23,689 nucleotides of DNA from Folioceros fuciformis. Taxonomy: Eukaryota > Anthocerotophyta > Anthocerotopsida > Anthocerotales. The translations under genes were made by a program, and so were the position numbers. Shown here one piece after another: positions 8,649-19,091 of this stretch (positions are counted from its first letter, which is position 1; the number at the start of each line of letters is the position of its first letter). The DNA is taken from NCBI GenBank assembly GCA_049999805.1, contig JBNGIO010004075.1:1-23689 (forward strand), read 5' to 3'. A model generated the notes under the pieces. It ran no database searches and was not told the origin of the DNA. It saw nothing but the letters and a program-made list of their open reading frames with translations.

Positions 8649-11291
8649 TCAATGTCTTATACTCTCCGTCCATATACCCATGTGACCAAGCAGCAGTGAA
8701 ATGTGAGATATAAACTCTCCGTCCAGCAGAAACAGCTGAAGCCGATGTTCGGGTCTCTGAGAAACAGCAATATTGATGAGGAAGTCGGTCCATACTTCAG
8801 CTAGAAGAGCCCACCGCTTCTGACTGTCTAGGTGCTTTATCAACAAGTGTGCAAGAACCCGCCCAGCTTGCCACGGCTCCGGTCTCAGACCATCCAAATC
8901 TCCCGAGTACCTGTGTGTCACATCGTCGATGTATCTCTTGGCTTTGCTTCCTGTCAGCAACCTTTTCAGTGGGTCTGTTGAACCAAGAAGGATCCCTTGA
9001 AGCTCCGTAACTGATCGTGCATACTTATCCCTGGCCGAGTGTGACAGGAGGATGTCCGCCTTCTCCACCAGCAAGTAGAGGACGTACCTTGATATATGCC
9101 TCGCCATCTCCATGGTTTCGGCCCATGAGAATGTGACAGTTTCCTCATCAATTTGTTCCATGAACCCGGACATAATCCGCCTAAATAGACACCAGGCAGA
9201 GCACGTTTTTCCCGGTGGTGCCACAGTCTCAATCTCACACAAGCTAGTAGCTATCTCCCATGCTACCAGTGCACTGACAAGGTCTGTTGCACTTGCCCAC
9301 CTGAAAAACCTGCTATGGCTATGGTGGCTCAGAGAGTATCCAGTCACCTGAGCCAAGGAGTGTTTAATTGCTTCATCCTGCGTTCCCGGCTTGCAAAGTG
9401 AGCAGCGCTGGAGAACTCTGTCCAGGAGAAAAGCTTCAACCACGCGCACTTTCACTCCATACAGCATCAACGGCTTCTTGCTCCTTGAAATCTGTGAAAC
9501 TTGACCCATCTTGTTTGTCCTGTACCCTGTTTCAGCCTTTGCACAGTATAACGAGCTTGACAAATTGCAGAGTGACAATACTGCTAGTAGGTTCCAAGCT
9601 TTGACTGTGCAAACACCTACAAGAAGTTTGAACACATCATCAGGCAATTTGCACTTAGCCTTTTCCACACGTCCACTCAATTTCTCATGTAGTCTGTTGC
9701 TTTCTCGGATTCCAATCACGTACATGCAAGCCAACCAGACAGCTGTCCAGTCAGACTGGATCAGCCTGACGAGCTGCCACACCTGAATAAAAATCCCACA
9801 AGCAAATGAGAGACCTGTGATCAATCCTCCGTCACCCTTCCCACCAAGAGTTGATATGATAGCTGACGCTACGAGTATAATCAGGAAGGAGAGTCCTTGC
9901 AATATAACCATAATCCACTGGCTATCTGTACCGAATGATTTCTTCTGGCTGCTCTCCACCACAAAGCGAAGCTCCGCATCAAGCATTCGGATTATTAAGT
10001 CCGTGCCATCAACCCTCTGGCTCAATTCTGCAGCAAAAAACGTGTGGATCATCTGCCGCTCCTCATTAAGCATCTCAAGCCCGGTCAAGCGTCCTCTAAG
10101 CATCTTAAAAAGGGCGAAAGCTGCACATGTGTCCGCAACATTCAGTCCATTCCTCGTTTCCCGTTTCAGTAGAAGAGCGTATGGCTGTTCCAACATCTCC
10201 GAAAGCAGCACAACTCCGGTAAGGAGTTGGATCCTTCCAGAAACCCCTCCACCGCAGAAGCAGCTAGGCTGCTTCCCCAGCAAGTCATGATAAGCTTCTT
10301 GCTCCCCTTGCACAAAGAAGTTATACCTAGGGGAACGGGAATGTGCAGCCTGAGACAAACGTGATTCAAGATCCATCACCATTTGCTGTCTCAAGGCAAG
10401 GTAGTTCAAGTGAGCAGCCGCAGATTTCTTCAGAGCGATGACCCGCTCCATGCACCTGTAAGTTCCAGCCAAACCTAGCACCACTACACTCAGACAGTGG
10501 CAATCCCAACTGCGGCATACTGATTCATACATCACTTTGAAAATACTCCCAACCTGCACATCTCCCGGGCCCCAGTAGTGCATGCATGTCAGAGGTCTTT
10601 GACGCTGAGAAGCCTCAGAAATAAATGCACAACATCTGCGAGGATTCTCTGTGAACATAACTCACCTGGACTGACAGGCTGACAGCTCGTTCCCACCTAA
10701 GGTCGTCGTCTTCATAAGAGCAGTACGTGCTACTGCCGTCGGAGCCACCAAGATTGAAGAGCAGAATTGCAAGCGACACATCATCCACATGCCTCATATT
10801 CAATTCATGTGCCTCCAGAAAAGCTTGCACTGTGCATATAGCGAGCACATATTCCGCGTTAAATGCCAAGAGCCCAAGCTGTGCCGCAAAGGACTGCTGG
10901 TCATTACGGCGAGGGAAGAACCGAAGCAGCTGGAGAACCATGCACAGAAGCATCAACCCATTCAGCACCACTGCAAGAGTTCCCTTCGACAGAAGCTTGA
11001 GGTGTTCCAGCACATTGAACTCTCGTAAAAGTGGGAAGAGGAATTTCCGAAGCACCAAGGTGGATACCACAAACAACCCCTTCGCAGTGGAAACCCATGA
11101 GATTCTGCATAGAAATCCCCAGCAGTCAGAACCTGCTCAACTAACGTGAAATCCAACATTAACATTAAATCGCCCACAAGCGTATCATCCATGGAACATG
11201 GAAACGCCCACGATCCTATCATCAAATATGGGATGCCCACAATCCTGTCTTCAAATTTGCCACCTCTCTCCCCATACCTGCTAATCGACAT
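8649..11291 (-). CDS. DUF4220/DUF594 membrane protein (three-exon model)
   Basis: Proposed minus-strand exons are 11291-11278, 11104-10666 and 10553-8649, which give 785 residues with frame kept throughout. The 112-base intron has donor CCAG|GTGAGT and acceptor TGTGCAG|GTT and is well supported, because it joins the DUF4220 core: FNLGGSDGSSTYCSYEDDDL (121-140), then RWERAVSLSVQ|VGS. The first intron (GTATGG...TTTCTATGCAG) and the 14-base first coding exon are less certain. Hydrophobic segments include residues ~47-66, ~82-100, and a cluster in exon three (ILQGLSFLIILVASAI; LSFACGIFIQVWQLV). The C-terminal DUF594 features are VAWEIATSLCEIE, SRYVLYLLVEKADILL, RWALLAEVWTDFL and HISLLLGHMGIW at the end. 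The molecular function of the family is unknown. No lesions. Confidence 0.85.
10554..10665 (-). other. Intron of the DUF4220/DUF594 gene
   Basis: A 112-base phase-0 intron with consensus GTGAGT donor at 10665 and TGCAG acceptor ending at 10554. The frame beyond the donor soon ends, and the family alignment resumes exactly at the acceptor. Confidence 0.85.
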
Positions 11292-13149
11292 CCTGATTGG
11301 TGCTCCAAGCCTGTCGTGAAAATCCCAGGAGGGCGTTCCCAATCCCAGAGTGGATCACGCAGCAGCATGCAGCGATGGCGGAAGGGCGTCAACCAGGAAC
11401 TGCCGCCATTGCCCTCCATCTCGCCTTCAGGATGGAACTCGTGAAGCAGGAAACACGCGGAGAGTACTTCCGACAAGATCGGAGGCAATCTGGGACAATA
11501 CGCCTCGGAAGTTGTGACTTGTGAAGCCCGTATGCCAGCGCGTATCAGAGATTTTGCGACTGTTTCCCCAAACAACGAACATGTACATGTCCTGGCAGTT
11601 GGTGGCTCTGATGACAGCGTGCTGCAGCCTGCGACTGGTCAGTTCAGGACGCGGAGGGAAAGAGAATGTCCGGCATGAGAAAGCCACATGGCTTCCTCCT
11701 CTTTCCGCACAACGAACGGATCGGCTACCAGGCGAAGAGGATACAGCAACGGGCCACTTCATCTTTTCCAAAAACCGGTGAGGCTGATTTTATGCTTAAA
11801 GCTTTTAGTGCTTACCGTCAGGGGTCAGTCGCGGTACAGGATGGCTAGCAAAATCTGAATATGTACATGCGATGAGAGCTCAGTTCGGAGTTTGGACTGG
11901 ATGAGCCTTAGTACGGATGTCTGGAGGTGCGCTACAGGATCAGAAGAGAAGCGGGAGCTTGGCTGGCTGTTCCTCTCCAGTCACAGAGACTCCAGGTACC
12001 GATGTACGTACATTTCCCTCTCATGATGATGATCACAAGTGTCCACGTTCCTTGCCAGCAGACGATTGGTGGCACATCCCCATGCCCTGAATGGACACGG
12101 AAGCCAATTACGGACGGCTTGCCTCGGTTTCCGCATGCTGACGTTCAGCAGTTTGAAAGTGATGACTGATGACGTGATTTGGCGCCATATTTTTCATGGC
12201 TAGCATTCACTTCTCGGGAATCCGATGTGCACTGGCGTTCGTTGAGTGGGTCTAGCACTGTTTGTCGTTTGTTTACACTGTCCAGTTCAGGGCATTTCAC
12301 CTGTCTTCCCCAACTGGCGGCGTTACCCTCTTCCCGAATCGTCCAGTTGGAAGTAGAACCAGAGGATGACAAGGTTTTGGATTTCACAGTGACCCAGTGT
12401 GAAGAATTGCAATGAGCATGACGAGAGTTACTGTGGTGGAATGATCCAGATGTCACGACATGGTACAATGGCTCCTGGAAAAGAGACTCTCTCTGATGAG
12501 CATCCAAGCTCGAGATTGAAGGTCCATTGTGGATTCGGTTCCATGAGAGAACTGGGACACAGCACTGAACCCATCAGGTTGACAGCGTCTCTCATCGAGC
12601 TGCTGCAGTCTCGCAGTCGGTTCTGGTGTGCGACTGTGCGTCCCCACGCAGCAACTAGGCTGGTTCATGTCTTGGTGTTTGAGAAACTCGCCAGGCATGT
12701 GAGGTCCTCCAACATACAAGGGCCTGCGGAATGCTGGTTTCGAAGGTCGAGCACTGGTGCACCTTGGTGGGCTCAGGGACCAAATTTCGAGGAGAGGTAA
12801 GGATCTTGGACATTCTGTCAGATATTTGAACGTTGTCTGCTTGCTATTTCAGCGATGGTGCCACTCTGGTCTCGTCAAAGTCTGGTGAGATATCTTGTGG
12901 CTAATTAAATGTGCTTTAAACGTAGCAAGCGACATGGAATCTGAGTAGTGTCAGATTTGGATGGTTTCCAAGGTGGAGGGTCCTGTCATCTCTCGTTTTG
13001 TGTGCTGGCTTTAGCCCTAAAGGTGGGTTCAGCTTGCGGCTGTGGCACTGTAGTTGGAGCAGCTCCTTTGCTACTGCAACTCATTTCCGCTTGTGTGGCC
13101 TCGGCATACTGCAAAGCTACAGTTGCGTGTTTGTGATTACTGCTATTCA
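11292..13149. other. Divergent intergenic region between the DUF4220/DUF594 and F-box genes
   Basis: About 1.86 kb shared upstream of two divergent genes. Many short overlapping frames occur on both strands with no recognisable domain; the largest (about 130 codons at 12399-12800) has no family features. A possible leader intron of the F-box gene lies at 12797-12852 (GAGAG|GTAAGG ... TGCTATTTCAG), only 56 bases. Confidence 0.45.
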
Positions 13150-14784
13150 ATGGCCCCTCGTTTGTGCAATCTAGCTTGGGACTCAGATGTGGAAGTGGAT
13201 GAGCGGGACTGGGATCTGCTGGCCGACCCGCCTGACGATTACGAGTGTCTGCATTGCTCTGTGCAAGCTGAAGAGCCTCACTTTGTCCTCTCGGTTCTAC
13301 AGGGCCGGCTGTCTGAACCTCTGAGCGCGAGAAGCAGCTTGGATATGGAGGCGTCTCTTTGGAGCAGCCTTCCGCAGGAGCTTCTAGAGCGAGTCCTGGC
13401 GATGCTCCCTGCGGCCTCCCGATTCCGGCTGTGTGCCGTCTGCAAGAGCTGGCGATCTCTGTTCTCCTCTCCGCGGTTCAAGCAGCTCTGTGATGTTGTC
13501 GGTCCTGTAGCTCTGGCTCCAATATGCGCTCTGGAGTACAAACCAGGGAGACTCGACCGGGGATGCCTGCCGCGGCCTTCAGATGTTTCATACCTTTGTG
13601 CGTCACGCGGACTGCCGGTGCACAGGCTGGGCCTCTCTTTCCTTCCGGAAAGGTTCCAGCGGTTTTATCCTTCTGACTGTGTGGTACAGAGTGGCTTGCT
13701 CTGCATCTTCAAAGCTGAACCGGTCGTGATGAAGCCAGGAATGGTGGAGAAGTGGACAGTTCTGGACGAAGACGTGCAGTTCAGGGAGCCTGAGGGCGGG
13801 TTTGAGGCGGTCAGGATGAGCTTATGCGTTGCCAACCCTCTTACCAGGACTTGGAGAGAGTTGCCGCCACAGTATTGTACACATGAGGAGTACGAGTACT
13901 GGAGAACGGATTACGCAATGGACCTGAAAGTGGAGAAGAGTGGAAGGCATTTCAGAGTCTTTGTCATCGGTCCCCGACTGCAGCGGGGGAAGAAGCACTT
14001 GACAGTGAACTCTTTTTCTTCGAAAGTTGGTTCCTGGGAGGTGACATATCTGTTTGATAGATATGCAACCCCTGATGAGGACGATGCAGTGGAGTGGCCC
14101 CAGTATGTGGTCTGCAAGGGGCTGCTTTACACAGCACAGGCCCAGTCTGCTGACCTCCTCGTTCACAGGCTGGAAGATGGGAAGTTTCTCCGCAGCCAAA
14201 ACTGGGACAATGCAAGGTTCCTTCTTAGCTACCGCTGGGACAACGAGGAGTTCCTTGCGCAATGTCAGGCCCGACTGAACAATGTGTTCAAGCTTTTCGG
14301 ACACGGGAGCAGAGTCCTGTGCGTGGGGAAAGTCTTGGTAGTGACACGAAGACCCAAGCTTCCGGAACACATCAAGCTTCTCCGTGAATCGTTTTCCAGA
14401 GTGGAGTTGGACTACGGTGTGTGGGAACTGGACCAGAGTAGGCTGTTATGGCACAGAGTCTCCCTTCTTCCTGAACATCTGCAGCAACTGCTGTTGGAAC
14501 CTGCTCAAATCGACCTTCACAATGAGAAGAGAAGGGGCAGGATTGAGGGTGTTAAGGAGTATAGGTTGTACTTGGATGGGGCATTCTTGATCGCCGACAC
14601 CATCTGCCTCAGTTTTGCTGTCAGTGGCAGTGGTTCCTCTGATACTGGCCCTCTGTGGAAGCATTGGGTTGCCTACAACATTCTGGAGGACTCGTGGAAG
14701 CTGCTCTGTCATGGAATGATCGCTCATATGCGCAGCAACGCCTTTCACCTCTTTCAGACCAGTTTTACTGATGTTCCTGAATAG
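13150..14784 (+). CDS. F-box protein with a C-terminal kelch/FBA-like region
   Basis: The ORF of 544 residues starts at ATG 13150, the first in-frame ATG after the TAG at 13051-13053. An acidic N-terminal region (DVEVDERDWDLLADPPDD) precedes the F-box at about 68-112, with LWSSLPQELLERVLAMLP and FRLCAVCKSWRSLFSSPRFK. F-box proteins bind SKP1 and select substrates for SCF ubiquitin ligases. The rest, about 430 residues, has beta-propeller-like signatures such as SLCVANPLTRTWRELPPQ and repeated aromatic/tryptophan blocks (VGSWEVTYLFDRY, YGVWELDQSRLLWHRVSLLP, HWVAYNILEDSWKLLC), the pattern of plant F-box/kelch or FBA proteins. The substrate cannot be told. Single coding exon, no lesions. An internal ATG just before the F-box (MEASLWSS) could give a shorter form. 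Confidence 0.87.
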   Translation: MAPRLCNLAWDSDVEVDERDWDLLADPPDDYECLHCSVQAEEPHFVLSVLQGRLSEPLSARSSLDMEASLWSSLPQELLERVLAMLPAASRFRLCAVCKSWRSLFSSPRFKQLCDVVGPVALAPICALEYKPGRLDRGCLPRPSDVSYLCASRGLPVHRLGLSFLPERFQRFYPSDCVVQSGLLCIFKAEPVVMKPGMVEKWTVLDEDVQFREPEGGFEAVRMSLCVANPLTRTWRELPPQYCTHEEYEYWRTDYAMDLKVEKSGRHFRVFVIGPRLQRGKKHLTVNSFSSKVGSWEVTYLFDRYATPDEDDAVEWPQYVVCKGLLYTAQAQSADLLVHRLEDGKFLRSQNWDNARFLLSYRWDNEEFLAQCQARLNNVFKLFGHGSRVLCVGKVLVVTRRPKLPEHIKLLRESFSRVELDYGVWELDQSRLLWHRVSLLPEHLQQLLLEPAQIDLHNEKRRGRIEGVKEYRLYLDGAFLIADTICLSFAVSGSGSSDTGPLWKHWVAYNILEDSWKLLCHGMIAHMRSNAFHLFQTSFTDVPE

Positions 14785-15210
14785 CAGAGGACGCGGTCGG
14801 AGAGTTCCCTTCACTTAGGAATGTTGTAAGTTTACTGAGGGCCCACTACACATCTCCCACAGTGACCTGCCGATGGAGGGGCCGCGTAAAATCTCCTCTT
14901 TGCAGTCCGCATGCGTTTTTCAGGTCTCCACGCAATAGATGTTCTGTACCGTAGTACTCTGTGAAAGGAGTTGTGTTACAAAGTCCTGTAATTTTACTTT
15001 GGATATTATTTCTCAGTCGTACTGCAAATGTGGATACCCAAGGATGTGGGTATTATCCGTACATGATGAACACATAAAACGTGACCAACATTCATTTAAA
15101 ACAAATTTGTGAAATATAATATTTATATGTTTTATTAATTTGTTGAAAAAGGACGGAGATCCTCAATAAATGAGAAGTACCAATACCCTAAACTCTATGA
15201 CTATCACTTC
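14785..15210. other. 3' region of the F-box gene
   Basis: Probably 3' UTR followed by AT-rich spacer. An AATAAA hexamer lies near 15165, but it is ~380 bases after the stop, so its use is unproven. Confidence 0.45.
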
Positions 15211-15260
15211 GTATGTCTTGGTTTGTCTTGGTTTGTCTTGGTTTGTCTTGGTTTGTCTTG
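15211..15260 (+). repeat. 10-bp minisatellite, five copies
   Basis: Five successive 10-mers, one GTATGTCTTG and four GTTTGTCTTG. Confidence 0.95.
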
Positions 15261-15351
15261 GTGTGAAATGACAAAAGGGCTGCCTACCACTAGTGACCTA
15301 CAATATATTATTGACAAGTTGTCGGGGTGTGAAATGACAAAAGGGCTACCT
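15260..15351 (+). repeat. Direct repeat pair, 66 bp apart
   Basis: GGTGTGAAATGACAAAAGGG followed by CTGCCTA begins at 15260 and recurs with one mismatch (CTACCTA) at 15326. The first copy overlaps the end of the minisatellite. Confidence 0.8.
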
Positions 15352-15928
15352 ATCCCTAGGATTGATGCCAATTTTCTTAGGGGAGGATGCTAGTTTTCTT
15401 CTCAGACAATACGATCATGACAATCTTTGGAATCAAAATTTGGTACTGCAATTAAACGAAGATAAGACAGAACACAGACGAAGATAAGGAGAGAGAGAGA
15501 GAGGAAAGGGAAAAGAAATAGTGAGATGGAGGCTCGAGGTCGGTGCTAATGGACTCGAACATGCGTTCGACCCAGAAAGGACAAAGGTCTGGAATTTTTT
15601 GGATTTCCCCGCAGGCTCGTAGTTATCCTTGGTGTCCAAGGTGTGGAGTTTCGTGTGTCGAGAGGGAGGGGGTGTTGCAAGGTGGGAAGAGGTAGAAAGA
15701 GGGGCGTGGGCATGGCAAGGGGTGTGAGACCGGGCCTTGAACCCATATCCAAGTTTTTTGTCTAGTCAGGGAAATGGGGGAGCTCAAAGGCAAAAGTTTC
15801 AATCTACTTTCAATGCCTCGCACCGGAGATAAGGGAGGGTGAATGAAGGAGGAATGGCAAAGAGGGACAATAGATTCAAAGTGTTTAGTGTCATACAGGA
15901 CTTAACGAGGATTTCCGCCTAGTGTCAG
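15352..15928. other. Purine-rich spacer, no gene seen
   Basis: Contains a GA run around 15489-15504 and G/A-rich blocks at 15655-15720 and 15825-15875. Open frames on the minus strand are mainly low-complexity Pro/Ser/Leu products of this composition. Confidence 0.5.
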
Positions 15929-16235
15929 TCTACTAGCGCACTTGCACTTCAAAACTTCATTTTCAATCAAGAAAACTTCTTAAACATCCCTTCTTAACTG
16001 CAGGAGTGCGCTGATCTACCGACACACTTGCTCTTGAAAACTTCATTTTCAATGAAAAAAACTGTCTTAAACATACTCACTTAACTGCAAGAAAGCACCG
16101 GTCTACCGACGCACTCACACTTAAAAAAATTCTTTTTCAATCAAGAAAACCTTTTTAAACATACTCACATAATAGCAAGAGAGCGTCGATCTTCCGGCGC
16201 ACCCACACTTTAGGAGTGCGCCGATAGACCAGCGC
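15929..16235 (+). repeat. Tandem array, 86-88 bp unit, about 3.5 copies
   Basis: Units start at 15929, 16015, 16102 and 16190 with TCTACTAGCGCAC, TCTACCGACACAC, TCTACCGACGCAC and TCTTCCGGCGCAC. Each full unit holds CTTCATTTTCAAT- and TTAAACATACTC-like blocks. The unit junction (GTGCGCTGATCTACCGACAC) is an imperfect palindrome. The last copy is short, ending in a GTGCGCCGATAGACC block. Confidence 0.85.
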
Positions 16236-16547
16236 ATTTGGATTGCTGGTTTTTCTATTTTTGCATTAAGGAGTTGAAGCACTAGGTAGTCTAGATAAAT
16301 AAAAATAGGTGATAAATAATCAGTGTAGACATGTCCACACACGTAACGTTTTCAAAAAATGGTAAAAAGTGGATCCAAAGCTAGGATCGTACCAACAATA
16401 GAATGAGCAAAACGGGCTTTGTGGAATCTGACCGTTTTGACCAAACCTTGTTCCTAGGTCGAAAAGAAGAAGGAAAGTGAATGGAAGTACCAAGAAAGGT
16501 AAGTGAAGGGGAGGAAACAATAGAAGGCCAAATGCATCTAGAAGCAC

Positions 16548-17192
16548 CTCATACCCGTGGATACGCTGGGGGAAGTACGCTGCACACAGCTTGTCTCCTT
16601 CAATGGCTACACAGTTGCGCGCCGACAACAATGCTACTAGCAATGTAGTCTCGCTGCCTAAACAAGCATCAACAATCCACTCTCCCTCTTTACTGAAGCT
16701 ACGAACCAACCTGTCCATCAGCTCTATTGGTCGCTAATATGGGCATACAACCCTTTTGTCATGGGAGAGGTAAACATGTTTCTTCACCACTATATCATGT
16801 GCAATGATGGACCTCCCATTGTTGAAGATTCGTTGTGGTTGCCCTGGCATCATTGATGTTCGAACTTTGCTGCTTCCCTCCTTCACACCCCATCCAACAG
16901 TGATATATTCGACCGTTTCAAACTCTCCACGGTCATTCGACATGTTCGTCTTATCCCACACAAAAGAAACGAGCCTTGCTCTCTAAGACATCTTTTGCAT
17001 GACATCCCTAACAATGTGAGCGTCCTCCACACCATGCATAACCACTAGACGGAAATCCTCATTTGTGGTCTTCTCTGCAAAACTAGCGAGCACAGTTTGC
17101 AACACTCCAACAACAAGACGCCCACCCATTGCCCCTATCTCAAACCCCTGAGGGACATCCATCACCAAGGTAGGCCTGGGTGGAGCAAGAAC
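16548..17192 (-). pseudogene. Broken exon of a beta-class DNA N4-cytosine/N6-adenine methyltransferase
   Basis: The minus strand reads 215 codons in one frame from an acceptor-like TTACAG|GTT (17192) to a donor-like GAG|GTGC (16548), broken only by TAG at 16985-16983 and TAG at 16736-16734. The order of motifs is that of beta-class amino-methyltransferases. First comes a motif IV-like LVMDVPQGFEIG (canonical DPPY/W or SPP), then FVWDKTNMSNDRGEFE and EYITVGW, then KRVVCPY-stop-RPIELMDRLV, and last motif I as GEWIVDACLGSETTLLVALL followed by NCVAIEGDK (canonical DPFxGSGTT...GIE). Land-plant enzymes of this broad type are known; bryophytes have DN4MT-type 4mC methyltransferases. The stops, and the altered catalytic and SAM-binding motifs, argue against activity. 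Family membership is inferred from motifs. Confidence 0.72.
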
Positions 17193-17727
17193 CTGTAATG
17201 GTCCTCAATAACAGACGACCGGAAGGAGAGGGAAAGACCCCCCGGCGGACCCCACCCATGCCTCAACAGGAGAATTCGGGTGGCAGGTGAGAGTGAGGTA
17301 GAGGTTTTATGGGAGGATCTGCCTAACCAGCAAAGAGGGAGGAGAACCCGGGGATTTGGCGGCCGAGGAAGGAGAACGCGAAGGTCAGATAGGAGGCAGG
17401 CGCGGTGATAGGATAGGCTAGAATTCATTGCATCTTAAAATAATATTTAGTTAAGATCTGGTGAAGATGCTTTCTTGGACCTGATGTTGCTTGCAATTAA
17501 GAGCGCTAGACTGCTTAAGACTAGACTTAATGGCGGCTACGATTCCGCCCTGGATGTGTTGTACAAAGAGGTCTATTGGGTCTCGCGAATTAGAAAATGT
17601 TGGAGATAGCTTTTCCCAATAGAGATTCCCGCTCTGTCCATGGCTATATTGGAGATGTCTGTAAGGGTAGTGTGTACGTGATTCTCTTAAGGGTGGTCGA
17701 GAGCTTTTGCTCTGCAGCTGGTGGTGC
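17193..17727. other. Spacer upstream of the methyltransferase exon
   Basis: On the minus strand an 88-codon frame (17428-17162) runs into the exon in a different frame and has no recognisable domain. It could be a relic of an upstream exon or leader. GC-rich at 17220-17400, then mixed composition. Confidence 0.4.
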
Positions 17728-17992
17728 GGGGGATAAATCAGCAAGTTCCCTGCTCAGTAGAAGGTCACCTTCTTTTATTCCCTGGAACGCTATTTGTGTT
17801 CTACGGTGAGTGGTGAGGGGGACAAATCAGCCGCCACGATGAGTGGAAGGAGAACTTCTCTTTCCCTTATCTCTTGAACGGCTCACTGTGGTCCATAGCA
17901 AAGGTGAAGGGAACGAATCCACCAGTTGCGCGGAGTGGAAGGGGAGCTTCTCCTTCCCTTATTCCCTGAACCATTGGCTGTGTTTTGAATTT
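17728..17992 (+). repeat. Tandem array, ~89-90 bp unit, three diverged copies
   Basis: Copies begin at about 17728, 17817 and 17907 with GGGGGATAAATC, GGGGGACAAATC and AAGGGAACGAATCC. Each contains AGTAGAAGG or AGTGGAAGG, a CTTCTCTTTCCC-like block and CCTTATTCCCTGAA or variant. In the third copy GGAAGGGGAGCTTCTCCTTCC is a near-perfect inverted repeat; the second has a weaker version. Confidence 0.75.
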
Positions 17993-19091
17993 GGTGTTGA
18001 AGAGAGTCCGTGAGAAGACGAGGTGTGGAAGTGAGTGTGTGAGAAGAAGGAGATTGAAGGAGTCAGTGAAGAGAAGAGTTGAGTGAGATACGGACTGGAA
18101 GAAAGAAGACCTATCTGCCACTAACAGAAGAGGCTCGTGGAGTGACTGCTGGAGAACTGAAGAGAATTGCTAAGAATTTGCTGACTGGATGTGAACGACT
18201 GTTGAGGCTAGGGTGTGCTTTCTAGAGAATTTCTGAGGAATTCCTGGATGTTATGGGGGACTGTTGAAGCTTGTAAGGTGTTGTGAAAGATTGTTGGGGA
18301 ATCGCTGGAGATTTGTGGACGTTGCTGGGAGATTGAAGACACTTGGAGACAGACCTGTGAGGAATAAGTGTACACTAGAGTTCGGGTGTGTTTTGCATGT
18401 GGAGAGTGATGCATGGGTGTGTGAGGAAGTTCGGCTGATCCGCGGGGTCTTGTTCCCCAAGGATTAGCATTTGCATGTGTGAGGAGCATCCAATAAGACC
18501 ATATCTATAAGTCTGGAAGCTCCTAGGGCAGAAACCAATGACAACACATGCGCCGGAGAAATACTAGTTAGGGTTTTGGGTGGGTCCCACCACGATCGGG
18601 GGAACAGCTACTGGTCACGGGTTCCCTCGGTCGTAAAGTAGGGACCAGAGTCGTAGCGTAAGGTCAACGATAGATGGGCTACCTAGGGGTAGTGGTAGGG
18701 AGCTAATAGATAGTAGGGATGGTAGTGGATGAATTCTGACCTAGGTGAGAGATAGTAGTAGTAGAAGCTAAGAAAAATAAGGAATGCTAGAAACGTGTCA
18801 AGGCAGCTTGACATCGTGTGTGCAATAGCCAACAAGCAATAAGAAATAACAAAATAATGAATGGGATAAACGTCAATGAACATAGAGTTGTTTATATAGT
18901 TTAAACCTAATACGCCTAGGTTAACATTAATATACTTAATGTATATTTTTCATACTCCCACATAACCTAGGCAGTATTTAAGAACTGAATAAAACGTGCA
19001 TCGCGTGAAACAATGAGCATTATGCTTTTGAAAATGGAACTGGAAGCTCAAACAACAGGGTCTTCCACTCGCAAAGAGCAGTGCCAACACC
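17993..19091. other. Spacer, strand-asymmetric then AT-rich, with a possible promoter
   Basis: From about 17995 to 18420 the plus strand is rich in G and A and poor in C, without coding sequence I can recognise. From 18700 on it becomes AT-rich. A TATA-like TTTATATAG at about 18890-18898 lies ~195 bases before the ATG of the next gene and is the best promoter candidate, unproven. Confidence 0.4.

Noticed and set aside
9817-10290. 157-codon plus-strand frame
   Set aside because: Lies opposite the well-supported DUF4220/DUF594 exon and is Ser/Pro-rich, as antisense frames often are.
12145-12800. Overlapping frames of 120-133 codons on both strands
   Set aside because: No domain and no consistent codon pattern; chance open frames in the divergent intergenic region.
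13822-14370. 182-codon minus-strand frame
   Set aside because: Antisense shadow of the F-box gene, which has a clear domain and an intact frame.
15545-15580. TTCGAGTCC on the minus strand, resembling a tRNA B box
   Set aside because: The flanking bases do not form the T stem and no acceptor or anticodon arms can be folded around it.
15433-15823. Minus-strand frames rich in Pro, Ser and Leu
   Set aside because: Products of a polypurine stretch read on the other strand, not coding.
17162-17428. RILLLRHG in a minus-strand frame, resembling the histidine phosphatase RHG motif
   Set aside because: The rest of the frame lacks any histidine phosphatase feature and is low-complexity; a chance match.
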